Shown here piece after piece: positions 26,540 through 36,137 of a stretch of DNA of 64,000 nt. Location of the stretch: the NCBI GenBank assembly GCA_002104985.1, contig MCGO01000009.1, positions 62,001-126,000 of the forward strand. The letters run 5' to 3'. The position numbers were made by a program, and so were the translations under genes. The DNA comes from Rhizoclosmatium globosum (lineage: Eukaryota; Chytridiomycota; Chytridiomycetes; Chytridiales; Chytriomycetaceae). The notes beneath the pieces are model-generated. The model was not told where the DNA came from. It saw only the letters and a program-made list of their open reading frames with translations, and searched no databases. How positions within the stretch are numbered: position 1 is the stretch's first letter; every line of letters starts with the position of its first letter.

Positions 26540-26566
26540 AGAAGTTTGTTTTTCAAAGAATTCTCA

Positions 26567-28675
26567 ATGAGATCATCCACTTTATGGCGGTATCACCTTC
26601 TTATATCACTTACATTTCTCATTATGGTCGCACATTCTTCAAGCGCTGCGGCTGGGATTTCTGGTATAGTCACTCTGAGTATTTGATCGACTTTGACAGG
26701 TTTTACTCAGGTTGCTCCTGCTCTGTCACCAAGAACACAGTAGAAAGTAACACCCTTTACCAATTATCAGCTTGGCGAGAATCTCGCGTATCTCGTCCAG
26801 TCGTGAAACCGAAACTGCAATTCCAAATACATCTATTCTCCCCTCTATCTAGAAATGACGAATTTGACAGCCTCTTCCGCTCTATCAACCAAGCTAATAA
26901 GATTAGCTCTCATGTTTCATTGAACATCCATGTAGACTCGTATTCCTCAAAGCAGGACGCCAAGAAGTCTCTCAAGTTTCTGAAGTCTTTGAGTTGTAAA
27001 CATGGTGACATTCAACTCTCCATCAATGCGAATCGGATAAATTCAACTTCTCGGCAGCATATTCGGGATGCAACCAATCTCTGGATTCCTGCGAGCAACG
27101 ACGAGTTTGTAATCTTCCTAGCAAATGTCAAGTCTGTCTCAAAGCACTTTCTTGAGTTCTCAGAGCAAGTCGTAAACCATTATTTTCTTGAGTCTACGGA
27201 TCCTGTGGATAATATACTGGGAATATCGTTGCTGAGTCACCTCGCCCATAATCCAGTTCACAACACGAACTGGTACTACAAGTCATCCACCCCTTACTTT
27301 CTTCAGCATCCCCACGAAAATGGAATGATATTTACTCCACGAGCATGGATTCAATTTGTCGAGTGGAAAATGCTTCAAAACCCTTGGATCGACCCATTCA
27401 TTCCAGATTCAAAGACAAACGCATGGCCATCTGACTCATGGATCAAATCATTACTCAGATTTATGGCTGAAAACGGAAAGACGATATTCTATCCAAATTT
27501 ACCTCAAGGATTTTCGCTGGCAAAACCGAGTGAACGATTGAAACAAAAGCATATTCCATCCAGTCCTCTCCTTGACCTACATCACGGCACCTCAAAATTG
27601 CTGCTCGGAGGCAAGGAAGGACGTGAATTTACATTTCGTCACTTGTTCCCTCCCATTTCCACCATAAAATCCTTCAACTCTCACTTTCAAGAATTATCCA
27701 ATATCACACAGTTAAAAACTAAAGTGGATCTTTTCGATGGCTGTACAATGGTGAGATGATTCGAACATAAATATGAGCTAACTTAATGACAGATTATGCA
27801 AGTGTATAGCCGGGCCGAATTTATCTTGAACAGAATACAATTCTACCACAATATGCCTCTTCTATCCTCAATTATTGTAGTGTGGAACAATATGAATACT
27901 GATCCTCCAAAAATCAACCACCCCCTTATACCATCAAGTGCAAGAGACCCCCAAAATCCTACATTCATCATTCCTGTGCATTTCATCAGCAAACTCACAA
28001 CAGTATGAACAATAGATTCATACCTTTTCGTGAACTGGAGACATCTTGTGTAATCGCGATGGATGACGATTGGGACTTTTCGCATGTCAAACTACTCCGA
28101 GCAATACGAGTTTGGCAAAGGACTGGATTCAATCAGCTTGTTGGATTTTACCAGCAGGGACGCGTCCATGTCAAACGTAATGATGGACGGAAGACCTTGA
28201 GGGATTTGAAAGTGAGCGGTGTAAAACCTGAGAGTATACTGGTTGATGAAAAGGTGGACATAAAATGGGGTTATGGCAAGAATACGAAGAATGCGGTGAG
28301 CATTTTGATGCCAAGCGCCACAATATACCATGCAAAGTACCATATATGTACACATACGAGCTTCCGCAGCGCGCGAGAGATGTTGTGGAAGAATTGACCA
28401 ACTGTGATGATATTCTCTTCAACATGATGATTGCAAATGCAACAAGACTGCCCCCAGTAGTACTTGAGGATGGACTCAAAATTGAGAAATCCCTTTCGTT
28501 CGAAGGTGATGGAAAAGGATTGTGGAAGGATAACGAACATTGGGCAAAACGAGCATGGTGTATGAATTACTTTGTTGATAATATCTTTGATGGACTGATG
28601 CCATTGAAAGCCTCACGAGTAGGGCGAGTAAAGAAGAAGAAGGCCCAACGAAAAAATAAATCCAGAAGCAATTAA
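26567..28675 (+). CDS. Exostosin-like (GT64-type) glycosyltransferase, paralogue A
   Basis: Probable Golgi or ER glycosyltransferase. Exons 26567-26663, 26711-27750 and 27793-28675 give about 673 residues. ATG 26567 is preferred over 26584 because it supplies a type II signal anchor (RYHLLISLTFLIMVAHSSS) that splices in frame into the main body. The middle region (FQIHLFSPLSRNDEFDSL) matches the GT-A-like module of the other paralogues but lacks the acidic motif (IFLANVKSVSKHF where paralogue C has IFLEDD). The C-terminal GT64-like domain keeps its DXD (CVIAMDDDWDF) and the late motifs TNCDDILFNMM, RAWCMNYFVDNIF and LMPLKA. Two apparent one-base losses (near 28001 and 28336) break the frame; restoring both makes the CDS a whole number of codons. 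The true C-terminus depends on a C run that differs in the duplicated copy downstream. Confidence 0.8.
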
Positions 28676-28969
28676 TCTTGCTTGACAGCCTTTTTCGTAT
28701 CCTGATATTTAATCCATGAATATAATGCAATCCCAGTTGACGAAGTGCATAATCCCAAGAAACCAAGCAGCGTAAGTGGATCTCGGAACCAGATTATTGA
28801 AAGCGCGACTGTAAACAAGACTTTGAAGACTCCAGCAACGGAGAGGTCAAGACTGATGTACTCAAACCACATAAAACTGTGACAGATCACTGAGGAAATG
28901 AAATAAGTACATAAAAGCTTCGCAAACTCAAATCCTACTTCCAAGTAGCATGCTCCAAACAGAATGAAC
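28275..28969. repeat. 695-bp tandem duplication, copy 1
   Basis: Contains the 3' end of glycosyltransferase A (+) and the 3' end of the transporter gene (-). It is repeated immediately as 28970-29665. Differences between copies are mostly small indels, often in homopolymers. Most likely an assembly artefact. Confidence 0.9.
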
Positions 28970-29665
28970 GGCAAGAATACGAAGAATGGTGAGCATTTGA
29001 TGCAAGCGCACGATATACCATGCAAAGTACCATATATGTACACATACGAGCTTCCGCAGCGCGCGAGAGATGTTGTGGAAGAATTGACCAACTGTGATGA
29101 TATTCTCTTCAACATGATGATTGCAAATGCAACAAGACTGCCCCAGTAGTACTTGAGGATGGACTCAAAATTGAGAAATCCCTTTCGTTCGAAGGTGATG
29201 GAAAAGGATTGTGGAAGGATAACGAACATTGGGCAAAACGAGCATGGTGTATGAATTACTTTGTTGATAATATCTTTGATGGACTGATGCCATTGAAAGC
29301 CTCACGAGTAGGGCGAGTAAAGAAGAAGAAGGCCCCAACGAAAAAATAAATCCAGAAGCAATTAATCTTGCTTGACAGCCTTTTTCGTATCCTGATATTT
29401 AATCCATGAATATAATGCAATCCCAGTTGACGAAGTGCATAATCCCAAGAAACCAAGCAGCGTAAGTGGATCTCGGAACCAGATTATTGAAAGCGCACTG
29501 TAAACAAGACTTTGAAGACTCCAGCAACGGAGAGGGTCAAACTGATGTACTCAACACCACATAAAACTGTGACAGAGTCACTGAGGAAATGAAATAAGTA
29601 CATAAAAGCTTCGCAAACTCAAATCCTACTTCCAAGTGCTAGGCATGCTCCAAACAGAATGAACG
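28970..29665. repeat. 695-bp tandem duplication, copy 2
   Basis: Second copy of the preceding block, joined at the sequence gaacggcaagaa. The transporter reads into this copy from its 5' side, while glycosyltransferase A reads into copy 1. Removing one copy gives a clean convergent gene pair. Confidence 0.9.
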
Positions 29666-30647
29666 ACAACGTTCTCAGTGCCGTTGGAAATGACTGAAAG
29701 AAAGGAGACTCTATCCAACCATTAACTCCCGTTGCTTCTAGCCATAGTGATCCAATAGCAAACATAATTGCCATGACAGGAGATAGTCTATGTAGTGTTT
29801 TGATGGGGTTGTTGTCCTTGGAATCCTTCTTTTCCTCCACAACAATTTCAGAATCCTCCTTGTCACCTGAAAATGGCTTCTGCGCAATAGATTTTTGTGT
29901 GTTTTTGCGTAATAGAAGCTGGGTGAGGCTCCATCGCAAACCTGATGACATTGACGCGGATTGGATGAGAACAAATCCGAACCAGCTGAAGTGGATCTAT
30001 ATAAAGCAAGCTTTAAATATAGAAGAAATGATATTAATGCAAACCTCTCCCATAACCGTAAGAGCAACCCCCAAACACATCAGTGAGATAACCACAAAGA
30101 TGGAAAGTTTCATCCTCTCCAATCCAAAGAGAACAGAAAAGACAAGTACCCAAACGGGAACAATGGATTTGACGATAGTATAAAACGAGAGCGAAATGTA
30201 CTGAAGAGATGCATTTGAGAGCCCAATATCTATTGAACACAAGAACGTCAGGTTTGATCCACATCAGCAGTCCAACCCACCAAGAACAGCGCAAAAAGCA
30301 GTGGGCACCGTTGAATGCAAATATACAGATAAACTCTCCGATTTGGTTTTCCTTTCATGTTTGTAAAACACAGCCAGAAGGATCGAAGTGAAAACATAGT
30401 TCGCAATCGAATGAATGCACGACAGTAACAAAGGATAGTTGAATTTGAGATTACTGGATGGATGTAAGGAACTGTTGCTTAGAATCATGCTGTCACTCAA
30501 CTCTGGCCCTCCACCTAACATATGCTTGTTGCAGATGGACAGCGCACTCGAACTGATATACCTAAGAATCATACTTGTTCAATAGAGCAGAGAAAACATG
30601 TACACACACCAGATCAAGATGAAGACGACGCTCTGTAGTGTCAACAT
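29362..30647 (-). CDS. Nucleotide-sugar/triose-phosphate-type transporter (SLC35C2/Ymd8-like)
   Basis: A multi-pass transporter of the drug/metabolite superfamily; the SLC35C2 branch acts in the Golgi or ER, but the substrate is not readable here. Exons: 30610-30647, 30281-30561 (the boundary G at 30281 pairs with AT at 30229), 30045-30229, 29630-29996, 29362-29580. Start MLTLQSVVFILIWYISSSAL, then SICNKHMLGG, LDIGLSNASLQYISLSFYTI, KSIVPVWVLVFSVLFGLE, FSWFGFVLIQSASMSSGLRW and SLTQLLLRK, all family-typical. The last exon (TLSQFY, LTLSVAGVFK, FRDPLTLLGFLGLC) lies in the duplicated block. Copy 2 seems to have lost two bases there; comparing it with copy 1 restores the frame. It is embedded between glycosyltransferase paralogues A and B and diverges from B with 35 bp between start codons, which fits a role in supplying their donor sugar. 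Confidence 0.82.
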
Positions 30648-30682
30648 TCTCTTTCGAAATTGGATCAAAATTGTCACAACGA

Positions 30683-32695
30683 ATGCTCACCTTCTACCCT
30701 CTCAAGAATACGAGAAGGAAGCTGTTTAAGGCTATATTAGTCGCAGCTCTCATAAGCGTTATGAGTCTTGGTATCATTCCCATTCGAAGCAAAGCTGGAA
30801 GCAAAACCTCTCAACTTGTGTTCTCACAACTCAACAACAATACGATCAACACAGACGTTATCAAAATCAATATTCATATATTTCACAAAGAGAATATGGC
30901 GAAATTGGATCATTTGTGGACTTCAATCAACGCGGCAAATCCCATCGACTCACCTGTCACCTTCAAATTTCACGCCAAATCGATAAAGAACCACGAAAAG
31001 CTGAAGTCTTTTCTGAAGAACTTAAGATCCCATCATGGTGACGTGAGCCTAATCGAAATGTTGGATCGAAAACAAAGCATAAAAAGTGCCATGATTAATG
31101 CATGGTATCCAAAATCCAAGCATGAGTTTGCTATATTTCTTGACTCTAATTTATTGTCTCGCCTCACTTCTTGGAGTACACGGAGCAAACAATATTCGAA
31201 TATTTCGTCAAACCAAATAATGAATCGAAGCACTGTGTTGGAATATCACTGTATAATCTACGTTATGATCATGTTCATGAAAGAAAGTGGGATGCGCCAG
31301 TGGAGGTTTTCACTCCATATGCTCTTCAGCTACCTCAAGTTCATTCGGCTATTTTTGCCCCACTCCCTTGGATACAATTCAGAAAGTGGCAGCAGAACCT
31401 CCCTTCAAACTATAACGCTTTAATTCCAAACTCCATGACCAATCGGTGGAATTCTCAAAATAGTTGCTGGAAGGAATTATCGAGATTTATGTTTTTGAAT
31501 GGATTAGTTATGCTATATCCAAACTTTCCAAATGGACTATCTCTTGCCTCACGCCAAGGTCAGGAATTAGGTCGATTAGCTTCAGTCAAGGATTCAGGTG
31601 GACCAATACTGAAACTAAACAGTCCACAGTCCTCTTTAAATGACACTCGATTCGTTTTGCTGGAGGGAAAGCGGCTGGTTCTAAGAATGGCTTCATCTTC
31701 ATTGAAGCCCATACAGCAAGTGAAACTGATCAACACCTATTTCGAGCCCAAAGTGAATGTCCGCGAGTTAAAGGATGATATTCCCCTAGACTCGTCGTTC
31801 GAAAAATGCACTCTCATAATGAATGTCTATGACCGGATAAACACATTGTTGGAACGAATACGGCATTATGAATCATTTTCCAAGCTGGATAGAATTATCA
31901 TCGTTTGGAACCACCAAGAATTGAAACCGCACTTCAATGTGTCCGCAACTTTGCGGAATCAAGCCCTTCCTCTGAAGCTGCTTAATACGGAACAACCTAC
32001 CTATGAATTCTTGATACCAGTTCATATTCTTCAGCAAGCAAATTCAAGTTTGAACAATCGTTACCTTCCATTTCCCGAGATCCGAACTGACTGTATTCTG
32101 TCAATGGACGACGATTTTGATTATCCTCATCATCAACTTAGCTACAGGTGTAGTTAGTTCTATTTCTTAAGTTTGATGCGACTAATGCTTCTCCAGTATA
32201 TCGCTGTTTCAAGGACACTTTTTCAATCATGCTATAGGATTTAAGCATATGGGAAGGTCGCATAAACGACTAAAAGATGGAACATATGAGTACGCGACTG
32301 AAATCGATAAAGGCGCTAGTATGGTACTACCGACAGGAATGGTGTTCCACAGAAAATACTTGAGAATGTACAGTTTTGAGCTTCCGTCTCTTGCTCGAGA
32401 AATCGTGGACAGCAAAACGAATGGAGAAGACATTCTCTTCAATCTAATGGTCGCAAACCACACCCAGTCTTGTCCTGTTGTCGTCAATATGTTTGCACGT
32501 GGCGTCGCCATGGACAATGGATTATGGATGAAAACTGATCATTTTGAAGACCGTTCTCTGTGCTTGACACGTCTTGTGAACGAAGTCTATGGAGGCAAAA
32601 TACCTCTTAAGTTCTCCACCAAATTTTTCAAGGGAATAGGACGAGACGGAATGACTCCATCAATTTCTGAACTGAAATGTGTTGATGAAATATAA
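30683..32695 (+). CDS. Exostosin-like (GT64-type) glycosyltransferase, paralogue B
   Basis: Probable type II Golgi glycosyltransferase of 654 residues. Exons 30683-32147 and 32197-32695. Start MLTFYPLKNTRRKLFKAILV provides a short basic N-terminus and a membrane anchor (LVAALISVMSLGIIPI). The middle GT-A-like module has a degenerate acidic site (AIFLDSNLLSR). The C-terminal GT64-like domain keeps DXD (CILSMDDDFDYPHHQL), then SISLFQGHFFNHAIGF, VFHRKYLRMYSFELPSLARE, GEDILFNLMVANHT and SLCLTRLVNEVYGGKIPLKF. One apparent base loss near 31153 (gcctcac, expected gccctcac) breaks the frame just before HFLEYTEQ; restoring it gives a whole number of codons. Paralogue C starts 38 bp downstream. Confidence 0.84.
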
Positions 32696-32733
32696 ATAAA
32701 TGACTTTCCTTGGTGACAATTTCGATCGAACAC

Positions 32734-35700
32734 ATGAAAACAGAGCCTGTCTTCCGAACCACTCTTCGGCAAAGCCGCATTTACAGATCAACGATATTCA
32801 CATTGTTGGCATTGCTATGTGTCACGGCCATTTGGCAGAATTATCAGGCGTTAACGAAACGGAGGTTGAAAGAACAGGTTTTGAATTCATCAAATGCTTC
32901 CATCCCTTTAATGCCGCAGTTACAGGTGTTGGCCCAACCTGCCCAACTTAAAAACGATATTCAACTCAATTCGATGAAGTCAGGTGAGGTCATCACATTG
33001 TTACTCAGTAACATAACTGGAATTGGACTAGAGCTTCCCTGGGAACATGTATGCATCATAGGAAATGCACAAAAGGAAGCCGACGCGATACGATCTCATC
33101 AAATGTGGGGGAATCAGTACGTTTCGCTGTGGTTCGTTTGGGGCGAGCAGTTGAAAACACCATCCAACCAACTCCCTTCGAAAATCAAACTGGTCCGAAC
33201 TGAGGACAAAAAATCCTGGGCCGAAGGAATACAATATCTACTTGATCTTATGAGGCAGGCATATCACTGTGAATACATTTTCACCCACGATGATGACCTT
33301 CAATTCTATATGAGTGACGAGAATGATAAACGCGTTCTTCATGAAGTGCTGACCGATATTTTGCTTCAATATCAGCCTGCAATGATTGGGTTCCCATGGA
33401 CTGTTGGAGATCTAACGATGGAGGGAATGAAGGGACTGGCTGAAATGTTCAAAAACAGCGAAGTCTCCCCACTCACCGGATTCGACTCCGGAATGATACT
33501 TTACCACAAATCGATCGTTGATTTCTTTATTCCATATACACCTCGTGGAGAGGGGGGTTTCAACGGTCATTGGTCACTGTGCGCTCACTTTCTCACCCTT
33601 TTTGGGCCAAACCTTTTCCACGGAGCGGCTTTAAGAGTAAACGCTATCGCATACACAAACTTGATATCTTTTGATAATACCCCTGAGGATGAACGAAAGC
33701 CAACAAAAGTCAAAAACGGACTTATTGTACATGCCGAGTCTCGACACCCATATGAAGTGAGAAACAACAATATTTATGAGTTAGCACTAATAGCAATTAG
33801 TACCATATGAATGCTCCTTTTCGAACCTTTCTATCAAATGGTATGATCAATCGACAACAACGATGGGGTCGTGATATGACAGAATATGACTTAATATGGA
33901 GAGTTGAGCGAGTGGACACTAAGTTAACCCTATCTGCATTAAAGCAAAACACATCAATCCACAAGGTTGTCGATAAATGGACTGTTTTGAATCGTCTTGT
34001 TGAATTTTACGAAATCACCCATCCAGTCCTTTCCCAGAACAAATGGATTCGTAATCAGTTCACCGATTCAGAGCTTATCTCTTTTCTTGCCAGCAGAAAG
34101 GAACAGGGACTTGATTTTTCATTTGTGATTCATGTCTTTACCCTGAATCGGAAAGAATCCTTTGACAAATTGTGGAAGTCAATCAATCAGGCAAACACTA
34201 TCAAACGCAAAGTATCATTTCATATTCATCTGGATACCGTGGAATCAGATAACAATGCACCATTTTTCTTCTATATTCAATATCTTCAGTCTTTGGTTTC
34301 TCTCCACGGAAGAGTCACTATCACTGTCAATTCCAAACACAAAGGACTCAAACATAACATTATGGATGCATGGACTCCTTCCAACTCCCGAGAATACGGA
34401 ATATTTCTTGAAGATGATATTTCTGTATCCCTCACTTTTTGGAGTATGCCGAACAAATGGTCGAAAGGTATTTAAATGCGCGAGGAGCTCCGGGACATAG
34501 CGCCAAATGTATGGGTATATCACTATATAACCAACAGTAAGATTTTTCATTTTAATTTGAAATGAGCCAACTTATTTTGTAGTTATGACGAAGTGAACGA
34601 AAGGAACTGGTCGATATCAACTGGTCACACATTCAATCCGTACATACTTCAGCACCCTCAAAGTTGGGGAGCCATTTATGCTCCCGATGCATGGAACGAC
34701 TTTCGAAAGTGGTTCTTGGCCCAGGCACCTTCCTTTGACCCTCTGATACCCGATTCATTAACGAACCGATGGTTGAAGTCCCGCAGTTGGAAAAAATACC
34801 TCATTCGATATATGTATACGAAGGGAAGATTCTTGATATATCCAAACTTGCCAGCTGGCTTATCATTGTCAACAAATCGATTGGAAATTGGGACAAATGA
34901 CAAGATCGCGGGTCCAACAAGAAGCCTAATGCTGAAAAGATTTAATGTCCCATTATTGGATCTTGAGAAAGAGAACTATGGAGCCCCAGAAGTCATGTCA
35001 AAGGATGGAATTGAGTTCTTAAAAAGAACGAGTGTCTTTAAAGAAGGACGAACAAGATTGGATCTGACGTCGGCATTTCTACAACCAAAATCTGAACATA
35101 TTATAACTCATTTGAATGCTGAGGAAGTTATTAAGCCTCTCTTACCTGGATTCCTCCTCCGAAACTCAAGTCATATGCCTCAAATGGACAGCTCACGTGT
35201 ACGATGCCCACTTTAAGAAAGTTTCCTCAATTCATACACTCACTGAGGGAATCACGCCAAATCATTTGATAAATGCACTTTGATAGTTGAAGTCTCATCT
35301 GGAGCTGGTTCTCTCACCTCCTTTCTCAATCACTACCATACTTTAGCCCAATTTGAGTCTATTCTTATAATATGGGCTTCTACAGAGAAGCCTCCACTGT
35401 TGAAAGCCCCGAAACGAAACGCGAAACGAAGAAAGAAGAAAATCCAGTATGACTACAGAATCCCAATAGACATTGTCACACCTTCACCATATACTCCAAA
35501 CTCGATATTTACTTTATATGATCTAATCACTACCGACTGTATTGTTCTTGCCGACACACATTGGCTGATTCCACACGACCAATTGAATTTTGCTGTATCT
35601 CTATTTCAAGGCCACTTCTTCAACAATTTGATTGGATTCAGTCGAAATGGCCACTCTGTAGCTCGTCTGAGTTCTGGACAGTGGGAATACGTTCCAAGAA

Positions 35701-36113
35701 ACGACGGCTCAATCAGTTTATTGGAATCTTCTGGTCTCGTATTTCATCGAAAGTATCTGAAACTTTATTCAAGTAGCTTGATTACTGCTGGAAGGAAACT
35801 TGTTGCAAAGGAGATGGAGTGCGGTGGAACGCTCCTGAATATGTTGGTTGCAAACAGTACCAGTTCGGGACCAGTGGTTATCACTACATACGGAAACAGC
35901 ACGTCTGAATTAAGCTCAGAGAAAGTACTGACACGAAGTAGATGTGTAAATGCGTTCATCAATGATGTTTTCGAAGGGAAAATGCCTCTGAAAGCGAGCA
36001 CGTCCAAATTCCAAGCACCGAAGCCTGTTTTAAAACGAAGTATGAAAGTGATAGAGTATCCTGATGAAGCCACTCCATCTTCTAAGCAACACAAGTTTGT
36101 GGAGATCAAATAA
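32734..36113 (+). CDS. Three-module glycosyltransferase, paralogue C
   Basis: Type II membrane protein of about 1,097 residues. Exons 32734-33756, 33801-34536 and 34583-36113. An anchor (YRSTIFTLLALLCVTAIW) is followed by an extra N-terminal module absent from A and B: VCIIGNAQKEADAIRSHQMW, WAEGIQYLLDL, YIFTHDDDLQFYMSD, PAMIGFPWTVGD, GFDSGMILYHKS and PRGEGGFNGHWSLCAHFL. The middle module has the only intact acidic site among the four paralogues (YGIFLEDDISVS, then HFLEYAEQ). In the C-terminal GT64-like domain the DXD is lost (CIVLADTHWLIPHDQL), yet flanking motifs (FQGHFFNNLIGF, LVFHRKYLKLY, RCVNAFINDVFEGKMPLKA) persist. Frame breaks near 34428, 35140, 35190 and 35262 each fit one lost base, and restoring them gives a whole number of codons. 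The gene ends 24 bp before paralogue D. Confidence 0.8.
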
Positions 36114-36137
36114 AGTGTATTCATATATGTTGTCAAA

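Noticed and set aside
28672..29229. A separate 185-codon transporter-like gene
   Set aside because: It is the duplicated 3' part of the transporter fused to antisense of glycosyltransferase A; it belongs to the tandem duplication.
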